This document shows positions 1-11,455 of a stretch of DNA of 64,000 nt, in pieces. Origin of the DNA: Stromatinia cepivora (Eukaryota; Ascomycota; Leotiomycetes; Helotiales; Sclerotiniaceae); NCBI GenBank assembly GCA_014898415.1, contig RCTD01000020.1:744001-808000 (forward strand), in the 5' to 3' direction. The translations under genes were made by a program, and so were the position numbers. The notes below the pieces were generated by a model. That model was not told where the DNA came from, did no database searches, and saw nothing but the letters and a program-made list of their open reading frames with translations. The stretch's first letter is position 1; every line of letters starts with the position of its first letter.

Positions 1-213
1 CCCTGTACATATGATATGGCATGACTAAGTACCTATCTAGTATCGAGTATCCGGACGTTCTATTACGTATTAGCCGTGATTATTCCCTGTTTCTCATTTA
101 TGTTTAAGAAGATTAATATTGGGTTGATCTTGAGTGAAGGTTGTTTGTAGAAGGAGATCTAACCGAACTGAATTGAATTAAAACCGGTAGTTACCATTAG
201 CATTTCTATTGTA
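1..213. other. Host flank left of the transposon nest
   Basis: Moderate-GC sequence with no open reading frame of note. Its right end carries one copy of the 9-bp target duplication CTCAAATAT (214-222). The other copy is at 9836-9844, just upstream of the DUF218 gene. Before insertion this stretch would therefore have been continuous with 9845 onward, making it part of the original upstream region of that gene. This is inferred from the duplication, not from any promoter motif. Confidence 0.4.
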
Positions 214-873
214 CTCAAATATTAGTCTAGTTTTCACATCAACCTTCTTCCAGAGTTTTTATGCTTTTTGATTGGATATTTTAAGCGAACTCTTCAAAGG
301 GTCTAATCGGCCATCTTCTAAATAATGTATATCAAACCCTCATCAAAATATACTTTATGTAATAAATTTTCAATTATTATATTTATAGATAATTTGTTAT
401 ATAATATAGAATCTGCTGATCGAAGAGATATAGATTTATTATTTGATTTATTTTTTAATCTTTCTAAATCTTCAATTAATTATAATACAGAATTGATTTC
501 TTTACCCTTTTCTATTCCTAATTTTGATATCTTTCAATTTTCATTTTAATAAATTGTAAATGATATTGAAGTTTGTATAAAATATAAACTATATAATGTT
601 TAAATTTTATTATTATTCGATTTAGAACAAAATAAAGATTTAATTCTTGTTATAATGAAATCATTTTATCTGATATATAAAATTTATCTTTTCGGATTGG
701 AAATCTAATTTATAAATATAATAATTAAATCAATACCAATTGAAATTTCATAAAAATAAAAAGTATAAAATATAAATAAATAATATATCTATTTATAATA
801 TAATTTTCGATTAATAATTATAATATAATATAGTTAAACAAAGTTAATGTATATATAAAAATAGGCGAAAAAC

Positions 874-1043
874 TGTAACACAATGGCCGAATAACTTGAG
901 TATCTCTTAGAATTAAAAGCTACAGATCGAAAGGTAGAACTATATGATTATATATATACAGGCCGAAAGCTCATTTAGTCTATTCGGGGAATACTATATT
1001 CCGATTAGGGTTCGAATCGATTATATTGTATATATATATAATA
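874..1043 (-). repeat. LTR of element C (left copy)
   Basis: 170 bp, same length as the partner at 9557-9726. The outer (left) edge keeps its C and G, while the inner (right) end is nearly pure A/T. In the last 26 bases it differs from the partner at 8 positions, all transitions with A/T in this copy. Confidence 0.8.
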
Positions 1044-1530
1044 CTATTTTTTCTTATATGAAAGTTCGTTTCGAATGTTTTAAATAAATAATATAAAAGA
1101 ACCCGAAAACAATTATAACTATGAATCATTAATTTTATTCATTAATTTGGTCAAATGTATAAATTCGATAATATTTATCGTTTCTTTTATTTGATTAGAA
1201 AAAGTATGTTTATCAATTATGTTTTCTAAATATATTAAAGCCTTCAATTTCTTTTCCATTTTTATTTTATTTTATTTTGAATTTATATTATTATCATTTA
1301 AAGTAATTAGTATAGAATGATTAATTGGATTAAATGAATTATATATTCTATTATATAAATTCAAATAATAAGTATGAATCTAATGGTATAAGGATCTATA
1401 TTATATATATCTGTTTTTTTTGTGAAAACGAGTTCGTTTTTGTGGAGTGAATTCGGGAGCTTTCAATTGTCGAAATTGAGGGGATACCTTTGGTGGTGGT
1501 GTTAAGGTGAAATTGGAATCGAGTATATTT

Positions 1531-1812
1531 TGTGACGCACAAGAGCCGTAGTAGAGCTGAATAAACAGGGTCAATTATGTTCTTTAGAATCTACAACTGA
1601 AGAACTATAGCTCATAAAGAACGACTAGATATATATACACAAATACCCATTTGTAAACTGCAAGATTGTATATAAGTATTATTAGGGTTATCATTTTATT
1701 ATATTAAATCGTATAATTCATAATGTATACATACAAATGATCAGCTCATAAATTGATATAAGAAATAAAAGATATCATATAATTAGCCTTCTATAATTCA
1801 CGATTCGTGACA
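1531..1812 (-). repeat. 3' LTR of chromovirus A0
   Basis: 282 bp, TG...CA. The outer edge is well preserved (starts TGTGACGCACAAGAGCCG). It is the same length as the LTR at 8293-8574. The polypurine tract lies directly to its right. Confidence 0.93.
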
Positions 1813-2695
1813 CTACCCCCCCCTTTGGAAAAGCTCGCCCTCAAACGTTTCATTCCTTTATTCCATTGCTATTTCATCGAAAACCAGATTTTGTGAAGGT
1901 TCATGAACTTTAAATCAATTAGATTAATCATTTTGGTTGATTTGGTCAATTTACTGGAAATTAACCAAATTGACTAAATTAATCGACCAAATTGATCAAA
2001 ATAACGAATGAATTGATCAAATCGATCAAATCATTCATCAATTGGTTAAATTAATATTGATTCGTATTCTCCTTGATTTGGGAAACCTCTAAAAAGAAAA
2101 AGTTTCAATAAAAAAGAGAAGAAAATTGAATTATAATATAATAATAATAGATGATTAATATAATTAATTCCGAAATCGATCAAGTTAATCGACCAAATTA
2201 ACCAAATCAATCAAATTGAACAAAATCGATAAAGATAATATTATATTTCGTTTTTATCATATTCAAGTTTCCTTTTGCATAATTTTTGAAATGATTATAA
2301 ACATAAGTTTTTGAAATATATTGCCTTTGTATTATCTTGATGGTGATAGCTCATCTGTTGTATAAAACTTGGGTTATATATATATACAATCAAATTCTTT
2401 CTAATTTGTATAGGTTTTCAATCCTTTTATAATCATATATATATATACTATTATAAAATCATAACATTTAATCTGCTATATTAAAGAATACTTTTCTTTC
2501 CCTTGATTTTATAAATAAATTGTTATCTATATAATTATAATTATCCTTTTTGCTTTTATAAAGCTTTATTCAATCAATTAATCGATTAAAAGGACTAGGT
2601 AACATTAGATTGACTAAATGAAAATCGCACAAAAGGTACAGTGATATTTTAAGATCGGAAACAGGATATTAGGTAAAATCGGTATTGCTATTAAA

Positions 2696-5661
2696 TCACG
2701 AAACTCTGTATAGTAAAGTTTTTCGTATTTTCTTTATTATTAAAACCTTCTCCATTTCCCATTCTGAATCATCAGTTATATTAATAGACAGAAATAGTTC
2801 GAGTATTTGATCAGGAAGAGGATCGTTATATGCCTTATATAATCGATCTGGAAGGAAAACAGGATGAATTTTCATTGTAATCAGGAGTTCGAATTTAAAA
2901 GAACTTCCAGATCGATCAATGATCTTGAATTTTCCTTGAATTGGGAAATCCAGCTTTTTGGATGGTTTTTGAGTAAAGTAACTCTTCACATTGAGTTATA
3001 TATAATCTCCGATATCGAAATCAACTTTATATCGATGAATATTTATGGATTTCGATATTTTGGCTTGAATATACAATAAACCTTCTTTTGTTTGCGCGAA
3101 AACTAATTTATTGTATTCTATGTATATACAGGTATCACATATATTCATATTGTTTGTTAATTTATTAACGTTTTCCTTTCATTCCTATATATATTTCGAT
3201 GTATACCTGTATAGAGTTTCGTAAGATATGAACTCTTCTAAGGAATTGTATAGAAGAGTAAATTGCGCGTAATCCATTATAGATAGGAATTCTGATTAAT
3301 TGTTTTAATAATAATTAACAAACAGTCTTAATTGTTGTTGAAGATATTGATTATAGATTTCAATTTGATTATTGGTTTAAGGATAATGAACAATAGATAA
3401 TTTGAAATTGGTTCTTAGGATTTGACTGAATTCCTTCTAAAATTATAATATAAATTGGGGGCCGCGATCTGATACTATAATATTAAAGGGATTATAATAT
3501 CGATATATATAATAAAAATATAATTATATTTAAATTCGAATATCGATTGATTTGTAACAAAATATAAAGATAGTTTGCTTCGTTAATCGATTAATAATAA
3601 TTAAAACATTATTATATCCGTATTTATCCTTATTAAAACTACAATAATCTATAATGATATATTGTTATACTCGATTAGAAATCGGAAATGAATATAATAA
3701 ATCGGGAGTATAATTGTATAAAACGGAATTGCATTTGCAAATATAACAATTGTATATATATCTGACTATAGTATTGTATATTCTGGACCAATAGTATTAT
3801 TGAGATAATAAGAAATAGGTTTTGCTTATACTAGAATAAACAATGGAAACGGAATTATAAGCTTTACGAATCAGATAAATTCGAAGATTATCAATGTTAG
3901 GCATTATCAGGTGGTTATTGTAGAGCAAAAGGTTATTTTGGAGTGATATATATTTGTAATCTTGGATAATTTGCATTTTGAATATTAATAAACTATTTGT
4001 AGTTTTATTTGCTTCGATGATATAATTAACTAGATCGAATTAAGAAGCGATTTCATTCAAATCGATATTAATAATCGTTGTTTTGTCTGAATAATACTTT
4101 CGTAAAGCTTTTTTTATGATTTCGATATCAACTTGATTATCTTTAATAAATTGTTGGAGGCGATTCTTCTTTTTAGTATAATTCTGAAGATTCAATTCGT
4201 TAATCCGATAGATTAAAGTATTAACAAAAGGGTTATCTTTTTTAGGGCAATATATAATGATGAAGTTATAATCGATTAGAACTTTTGTTCAACGAATTTA
4301 TCGGGTATTGAAAATTTTGATAATCATAAAATATTCGAAGGCCTTATAATCGATATAAACCTTGATTTTATATAGTAAATTGATAAATTCTGTTCTTTAA
4401 TAATTGAGAGATCGAATAATTGACAGTATTTCCTTATTATAAACTTTGTAATTCAATTCAACAACAATCATAATTTTGGAGAAATAAGTTACAGGAAATC
4501 AATCTTCACTATACTATTATAATAACATATTAGCAATTATTTCATTAGATATATCTATTTCGAGTATATAAAGGAATCGGTGATTATAGTATTGCAGAAG
4601 CAGAACAGAGATAAACTTTTTCTTCAAGATATTGAATATGTTTTGGTATACTTCATCGAATACGAATTTAACGTTTGCTTTAATGAGTTCGTTGAAAGGT
4701 TTCATTATTATACTATAATCCTTAATAAATCATCAATAAAAATTACAAAAACCAAAGAATGATTAAATCCCTTTCATTATTATCAGAAAGATCCAATTCT
4801 CAATTACCTCAATCTTTTCAGGATTCATTTTTATTCCTTTAATAAAGATAATAAAGCCCAAATATTTGATATATATAATATTGAATTCGCATTTCTTAAG
4901 ATCTATTTGTAAATCAGCGATTTCTAATTGTTCGAGAATTAATTTAATATAAATTTGATACTCTTCTTCGTTTTCGGAATAGATTAGAATATTATCGAAA
5001 TATACTATACAGAAAACGTTTAAATAATCGAATAAAATATTATTTATATAATACTGATAGATTATAGGATCATTCGTTAATCCGAATAGTATAACTTTGT
5101 ATTTATATAATCTATATCGAGTTCGGAAGATAGTATACTTTTCTGAAGTAGGATTCATTCTTATATAATAGAAAACTTAACGAATATCGAGTTTGGTAAA
5201 GATTTTAATATCGGAAAGTTGAAAAAGCGTTTTATCAATCAAAGGAAGGGGATACCGATCCTTATATATCAAGGAATTTAATAATCTAAAGTTTATATAG
5301 AATCTCAAACTACTATTAGGTTTTTTAACAAATAAAATAGATATAATATAAAAGGTTTAATTAAATTTAATAAAATCTTTATTAAAATTATTCATAATAT
5401 ATTCTTTAATGATTTCCAATTGTTTTAGGGATATCTTATAAAGTGGGCTATAATACAAGATTTGTTCTCCTTTATCTTTCAATATAATTTTATAATTATA
5501 AAATCGATTAAAAGACAAGATATTTGATTCATACTTGGAAAAGACTCGATGATATTATCGATATTCAAATAGTATTTTAGATTCTGAATCAATTTCGATC
5601 AATACTCGATCGAGTTTTTTTCGAACTTTTGTATTCTTGAATTCGATCAAGACAATTAATA
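2696..5661 (-). pseudogene. Decayed pol of A0 (RT, RNase H, integrase, chromodomain)
   Basis: On the minus strand, 5158-4763 encodes RT blocks: a TIFRTRYRLYKYKVILFG-like stretch, FGLTN, and YFDNILIYSEN, where the catalytic YLDD has become YFDN. Further on, 2989-2696 encodes an integrase C-terminal segment ([22 protein letters not shown]) followed by EWEMEKVL, the start of a chromodomain. Between them the RNase H and integrase core are split by many stops. Start and end are placed by alignment with copy A2. Not functional. Confidence 0.85.
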
Positions 5662-6612
5662 TTTTTTCTTCTATATATCGTTTGTTTTATTAAAAATCTA
5701 TTATATCATTGAATTCTTTTAAAATAATAATAAAGAGTTTAATTTGTTTATCTCTTTTATATTCTAATTGAAACTTATCGGATTTGAATATATATAAATC
5801 AAGAACTTCGGGCGATATATAAAAAAGGTATTTATAGATCTACAATAATAATATAATTGATTAGAAAGGAGATAGATTGAACTTAAAAGAAATCGGAATC
5901 TTTTTCTTTTCAATAAAAATCTGTATTATATTTATATTTGAAGGTTCTTATTGTATATTATCAATTGCAATTGATCTATTCAATTATAAATCTTTTCGAT
6001 TTCAATATTCTTCGAATTGATCATTTTATTAATCAATATCTTATTGAATTAATCGATTGATCTTTCATTTACAAAAGGATAATTGGATAACAAGGAGATT
6101 ATTCGAATAGAAAATGGTATAAGGTTTCTTTTTAAGTTATTCAAGATATCTATTGAAGCAATCAAATTTCGCTCGAATCTCTGATAATCAAAGTTTATTT
6201 AAAATAACATTATAACTCTCTAATTCAGTAATAAAAAAAGGAATAAAAGATTATTTACAATCATCAATCATTAAATTAAGGAATATGAAATAAATAATAA
6301 TATAGTCTTATATATCATTATATCCTTTAATTTCAATTAAAACTTTAAACAATATAATTCTTGATTTAAATATAGGAAATAAATAAGTAAAAAATATAGT
6401 ATTAATAAAAGCAAATCCATTTGCTTTAAAGTCAATAAATACTTTTGATCAATAAGTATAATCATTTTTCGAAAGATTATAGGGGAAAATGAATACTTCT
6501 CCTTTTATAAACTTGATTAGATCAAGAAATCTTATATTCTATATAACATTTAGAATAAAAATAGAATCTAAATATTTAGTTTTAAATACTTTTCTTTTTC
6601 TAAATAGACATT

Positions 6613-7542
6613 TTATATAGTTTCAATTATAACTTCTGGGTTGAAATCTTTTTCGGTATTCTGATATTCTTCGAATTCTTTTGCTTCTTTTTGTATTATC
6701 TCGATCTCATTGAGGTTATCGATATGAGGCATCGATATATATATTGCTTCAGAAAAAGGAAAGGGCAACGAACATTTGAAGTTCGAATAATTATTGAATA
6801 TAGTAGGGCTAGTATATCCGGAAGGGGTATTCCAAAATGGAAATGGTTTCGGGAATATAAAGATTCCAAAATTGGAATTGTTAAAACTCCGAAAGAATTG
6901 CAAAGGATTCATAGTAGCTATTGGTTTGCAAATAACTATAAAGGTTTTTCGATCAATATAATATCGATTTCGTTTTTATAATGAAATTTCGTTTTGATCT
7001 ATTTTAATAAATATATTTATAAATTCTTTTATAATCTTATAATCCTTAATAAATATTGCTACTATTTGCAAAAGAAAATCGGAAATCTTCTGTTCGAGAT
7101 CCCTAAATAGAACCTTATTATCGATAATCTCTATTTGAATAATAAATAATCTGAACTTCCTATATCATTCTAGGAAGTTGCTATATCGAATTATATTAAG
7201 TATGATCCACATCTTGTATTGAAAACGAGCATCATCGATTTCGACCGGATTCCGATAGATCGCTGCAAATTATTCGATCAATTCGAATACCATGAATCGG
7301 AGCATTTGTATATAAAGAATATGACAATATACTTATACTTCCGATTTAGTTTGGTCGATTATATATATACAACATTGTGTTTCACTTTTAAATAATATAA
7401 CATACAGTTCAAATTGTTCTATAACTAATAATTGCCATAAACTAGCTTTAGATTCAATATCATTGTTAAATTTAATAATAAGATTTGTAGGTTTTGATAC
7501 ATATATATCTTGCTGCAAATTGTAACTGATATAGGAATACAA
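6613..7542 (-). pseudogene. Decayed gag of A0
   Basis: Two minus-strand frames (7542-7333 and 6912-6613) lie between the 5' LTR and pol, where Gag belongs in Ty3/gypsy elements. The first contains a Gag-like helical stretch (KASLWQLLVIEQFELYVILF). The second contains SGYTSPTIFNNYS and an acidic tail. No intact zinc knuckle is visible. The assignment rests mainly on position. Confidence 0.6.
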
Positions 7543-8292
7543 TCTTGATTAATTAAATCGATTTCTTGAATAAAGGGATCCTTGATTATTAAATGGATTG
7601 TCATTTCCTGAAAGAAAAAAAGAATTTTTAAAAAACTTCGGGTAATTAGATTGTCTAATCGAAGTTTTCTTCCTTTGATTTCAGGATCTTCGGATTTGTT
7701 TGAATGAAGATCCTTGAATTTCGATTAAAGGAATAAAAAGAATCCCAGGTATTATTATTGATCTAAATATCTGTATAAACATTATTTAAGGTTCAAAAAG
7801 AGATTGCATTATTATAAAACTCATCATCATTATAATTTTCAATTATCGATTCTCCTTTTTCAAATTCATAATTATTGTATAAAGATCTTATAATTATAAT
7901 AATGATTCGGAAAAAGCAATTGAACTATTAAAAGCATTGATTTTATATATTGGAATCTTCTCTTTATCAATCTTCTTTCTTTCAATAATAATATTATCTA
8001 ATCTTGTATTTATATTTTCTTCAAAAGGTTATTGAAATAATTAAAGAGAAAAAAAGGATTCCTCAGAATATACTTTCGAAGGTTCGGAGTATACAGAAGA
8101 AGGAGTTCGTTGTATTATAAAAGTGATAATATATTTTTAAAGATATTTATATCTTTGTCGATTAAATCGGAATAGATCTTTTTCTTCTAAATATAATGTT
8201 TGTAAAAGTTCATTTAAAAAAGTATTATTAAAATAAAATATTATTTGGAAGACCATTAAATAATCGGATACTTATGAATGAATTATAGATAA

Positions 8293-8574
8293 TGTAATGT
8301 ATAAGAATTATAATAAAACTGAATAAACAGGATCAATTATATTTTTTAGAATCTACAATTAAAGAATTATAATTCATAAGAAACGATTAGATATATATAT
8401 ACAAATACCCATTTGTAAATTGCAAAGTTGTATATAAGCATTATTAGGGTTACCATTTTACTATATTAAATCGTATGATTCGTAATATATGCATATAGAT
8501 GATCAGCTCATAAATTGATATGGGAGATAAGAGGTATCACGTGGTTAGCCTCCTGTGGTTCACGATTCGTGACA
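8293..8574 (-). repeat. 5' LTR of chromovirus A0
   Basis: 282 bp. The inner edge is strongly mutated: 11 of the first 29 positions differ from the partner LTR, all C-to-T or G-to-A. The outer edge ends in unmutated CACGATTCGTGACA and is followed by the TATTT duplication. Confidence 0.93.
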
Positions 8575-9556
8575 TATTTAGGGTATGATTGATATTAGAT
8601 ATATTTATTAGATTAGAATGATTTTGAAAGTAAGAATTAGGGTATTATAATATATAGGGAATGGAATTAGCAGTTCTATTAGGAATAAAATTATTGATCG
8701 AATGAATAATTAATTATTATATAATTTGTATGAATTCAGGGTAGAAATAGAATAAACTGAATTATTAAATAAACTGATTATATAAAATTGAATTAAGTTT
8801 ATTATAAAAGATCGATATCTTATTCGAATTGGATTAATTTTGATTATAAATTTTATATAAGATTCTTTCGAATTTTGTAATATAAATATATAATAAATCA
8901 ATATTTTGTTTTAAAATATAAAGATGATTTTTAGTTTCTTGAATTTTGTTAAGATTATTATAAACTTTAAAGAGTTAATCAAGGATTATATTATAATCAA
9001 AGGGAGTAATTTGATTGATGGATGAAAATTATAATAATATTATAGTTTGAATTTGAGATTCAAAATTAAGATAAATATAATAAAATTAAATAATGGAATT
9101 GCCGATTATAATATTATTTATTTGAAATTTAGTTTTGATTAAAAAAAGCTAAGTATCGAATTTTTATATATTTCTATTGAACTTTTCTAGATCAGGAAAA
9201 TAAGGTTTTGGAATAAGGTTTAATCGAATTAGAAATAAAAAATATAGGAAAGTAATCTCTTTATATTATTATATTATTTCGATTTGTAATTCATCGATTA
9301 CAGAATTGATTGATTTCATTATTAAGAAATGAAATAAAATCGAAGGGAATATCATTCAAATATGAATATCTTCAAAAAATTATAAAGGATTCTTTCAAAA
9401 AGGATTTTAACAAAGGAAAAACAATTTCACAAATTATATTATAAATATATATATACAGGTAGAAGCATAAATATATGTTTAGAACTTATGGAATACATAT
9501 AAGCTTGAATATATATATATATTATTTGATTTCTTATTTCAAGGAGCTTTTAATAA

Positions 9557-9726
9557 TATAATATAATGGCCGAATAACTTGAATATCTTTTAGAATTAAA
9601 AGTTATAAATCGAAAGGTAGAACTACATGATTATATATATACAGGCCGAGAGTTCATTTAATCTATTCGGGGAATGCTATATTCCGACTAGGGCTCGAAT
9701 CGATCACGTTGTACGTATACGTAACA
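9557..9726 (-). repeat. LTR of element C (right copy)
   Basis: 170 bp. The inner (left) edge begins TATAATATA where the partner has TGTAACACA, while the outer (right) edge retains CG-containing sequence ending GTAACA. It is followed directly by the AAAAC target duplication. Confidence 0.8.
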
Positions 9727-9960
9727 AAAACGGGTTCAAAATATACAATTTAGGAATTGGCCGATTAAACTCTTCTGGCAGAGATATTAAAAATCATATA
9801 ACCGATGCCTCGAGAGTCAGGCACCCGCTAGACTACTCAAATATATGATATGACCAAACCTTCATTTTCATCTCTTCGTTTGACATTCACATAATTTCCT
9901 TCTCATATCCTACACATCTCCCACCCTCTCACAGCCTCTAAATCCCGAAACAAACCAAAA

Positions 9961-10932
9961 ATGTCCACCTGCATCCACTCTCCACTGTCCCAACCTTCAA
10001 ACCCCACCCCAGCCCACCTCATCCTCCTAACCTGCCACTCAATCTACGTCTCCGGACCCCCTACCTCAGAATCCTCATGGCTGCTCGCTCCCTTCCAAAA
10101 AGGTGGAAACGAACACCTAACATTAATCTCCCACATTACTCTCGCATCTTCCCTCTTATCATCCGATCCTCATGCACTCCTAGTGATATCCGGTGGTTTT
10201 ACTAGGAAAGAAGTGTGTAAGAGTGAGGCTAGAGGGTATTTTGAGGTGGGGAGGGAGAGGGGTTTATGGGATGAGAAGGTGCTGGTGGCCTTGGGGGGTG
10301 GGGAGGATTGTGATCGGGATAGGAATGGGGATAAATGCGCCCTAGAGGGCAGAATAATATTAGAAGAAAAAGCTCTAGATAGTTATGGGAATTTATTAAG
10401 GGGGGTAATCGCTTTTTGGAGGGGTGTTGGGAAGTGGCCCGACAAAGTGACGGTTATAAGTCATGAGTTTAAGAGGGAGAGGTTTTTGGAGTTGCATTGT
10501 GAGGCTTTGAGGCTTGGTTACCGAAGGGGTGGGGACAAGGGAAGGGAGGGGGAAGAGGAAGAAGTAGGAAAAGAAGCAGGAAAAGAAAGAGGTGTAGAAG
10601 TTGTGTTTTTAGGTCAAAATCCCTTATTCATGGACCCGGAAAGTGCAGAATTCGATGAGAAAAAATACGAGGATACGGTAAAAGGAGAGAGGGAAAAGGG
10701 GTATGGAGAGTGGAAAGAAGATTTGTGGGGGACGGGAAAGAGGTTGAGGGGGAAGAGGGATGCGAGGGATGCTTGGGGCGGTAGAAAGGAGAAAGAGAGA
10801 CCTTTGTTTGAGAGTGAGGAGGAGAGGATTAGGAGTGGAGTTAGGACTAGGTGGTTGGAGGGGGAGGAGGGGATGGTTAGGGAAGAGGTTATTGTGGAGG
10901 GGATGGATATGCCTTGGGCGAGTGAGAGGTAG
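9961..10932 (+). CDS. DUF218 (YdcF-like) domain protein
   Basis: A 323-residue protein, one exon. It matches the fungal DUF218 family (S. pombe C57A10.07 type). Visible blocks are HLILLTCHSIYVSG (residues 19-32), the LLVISGGFTRKE motif with SGG at 77-79, EEKALDSYGN (135-144) and VTVISHEFKRERF (163-175). These follow the family order SGG, E..A.S..N, V...F...R. The biochemical role is unknown; bacterial relatives are linked to envelope metabolism. No signal peptide is evident. The C-terminal ~130 residues are Glu/Arg/Gly-rich and encoded by a very purine-rich strand, so they are probably a disordered fungal extension. The start follows a CT-rich leader typical of filamentous fungi. The nest of mutated transposons ends only about 115 bp upstream of the ATG. 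It converges with SLY1. Confidence 0.8.
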   Translation: MSTCIHSPLSQPSNPTPAHLILLTCHSIYVSGPPTSESSWLLAPFQKGGNEHLTLISHITLASSLLSSDPHALLVISGGFTRKEVCKSEARGYFEVGRERGLWDEKVLVALGGGEDCDRDRNGDKCALEGRIILEEKALDSYGNLLRGVIAFWRGVGKWPDKVTVISHEFKRERFLELHCEALRLGYRRGGDKGREGEEEEVGKEAGKERGVEVVFLGQNPLFMDPESAEFDEKKYEDTVKGEREKGYGEWKEDLWGTGKRLRGKRDARDAWGGRKEKERPLFESEEERIRSGVRTRWLEGEEGMVREEVIVEGMDMPWASER

Positions 10933-11455
10933 GTGGGATCGGATACCTTGGATTGGAAAGACTTCTAGGTGGCTGGGAAGGCTTTCTGGATCTGGGATTG
11001 AATGATGAGATTTTTCGAGGAAAACATGGTTTGTGGAATTCCTTACGGCGTACTGGCAAGGGGTACGGAGGGTCTGAGGTATCTACGGGAGAGAAGCATA
11101 GGAGAAGGGTAGTAGAGTAGAGTAAAGTATGCTCGTATAGGAGAGGAATTGGCACCCTAACTTCTGATTTTGCTTCAAGAGCTTGGTGATTTACTTTCAT
11201 GCCCTTTCATGCGATATACAGCAAATAAAATTGTAGACGACAGTAGAACAGGAGGACAAGTGAATTATCGGATAATAAGAAAAGGTAATCACTGGATAGA
11301 TAGTAAGATTAAAAACGAGAAACGGTGGTAGAGATAACATATATTCCATTCAATACATTTTACAATACTAATATTTTTCTCTTCTACTCCCCCATTCCAT
11401 CTCCAGACTTTCAAAATGTGATTTTCTCTCCTTTGGCGCCATCTAATCGGTACAC
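10933..11455. other. Convergent intergenic region (DUF218 / SLY1 3' ends)
   Basis: 523 bp between the two stop codons, holding the 3' UTRs of both genes. Short frames here are shadows or chance. No repeat or RNA gene seen. Confidence 0.5.

Larger units (their letters stand above)
1531..8574 (-). mobile_element. Ty3/gypsy chromovirus A0, full length, heavily mutated
   Basis: A 7,044-bp element with two 282-bp LTRs and a 5-bp duplication TATTT (1526-1530, 8575-8579). Coding is on the minus strand, so the right LTR is the 5' LTR. A polypurine tract, seen on this strand as CCCCCCCCTTT (1816-1826), abuts the left (3') LTR. In order along the minus strand there are Gag remnants, reverse transcriptase (FGLTN, then a mutated catalytic box YFDN), RNase H/integrase remnants, and an integrase C-terminus leading into a chromodomain-like motif. 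No frame longer than 131 codons survives. Stops and A/T drift are consistent with RIP. It is inserted in element C. No tRNA primer-binding site was recognised. Confidence 0.93.
874..9726 (-). mobile_element. Small non-autonomous LTR retroelement C, interrupted by A0
   Basis: Two 170-bp direct repeats (874-1043, 9557-9726) are bounded by a 5-bp duplication AAAAC (869-873, 9727-9731). The ends read TGTAACA...GTAACA before mutation. Without the nested A0 the element is 1,804 bp, far too short for a complete pol. A minus-strand frame next to the A0 junction (about 1407-1523) reads through a Pro-, Lys- and Arg-rich stretch with little mutation. A second minus-strand frame at 8710-8901 is AT-drifted. 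Both suggest a decayed Gag-like product on the minus strand, but no domain is certain. Confidence 0.8.
223..9835. mobile_element. Mutator-like (MULE-type) non-autonomous TIR element D, host of the left nest
   Basis: Termini are TAGTCTAG (223-230) and CTAGACTA (9828-9835). They are flanked by a perfect 9-bp direct repeat CTCAAATAT (214-222, 9836-9844), or 11 bp if the shared TA is counted. Inside, 297-313 and the reverse complement of 9758-9774 match over 17 bp with two differences, both transitions, and similarity continues inward to about 340 and 9731. Long diverged terminal inverted repeats with a 9-bp duplication are typical of Mutator-like elements. Without the nested element C the body is only about 755 bp, too small for a transposase, so it would be non-autonomous. 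An AT-rich 74-codon frame at 325-549 is not recognisable. The duplication and octamer are exact; the full TIR alignment is by eye. Confidence 0.55.

Noticed and set aside
4517..4762. Overlapping ORFs on both strands in A0
   Set aside because: Remnants and antisense shadows of RNase H/RT in a RIP-mutated element.
9795..9835. tRNA-like D-arm/anticodon-arm appearance on the minus strand (TAGTCTAGCGGGTGCC)
   Set aside because: No acceptor stem, anticodon stem pairing is wrong, and the sequence is better explained as the terminal inverted repeat of element D.
9627..9848. 73-codon plus-strand ORF before the DUF218 gene
   Set aside because: It runs from the LTR of C through the target duplication and the Mutator-like terminus; chance frame, no protein features.
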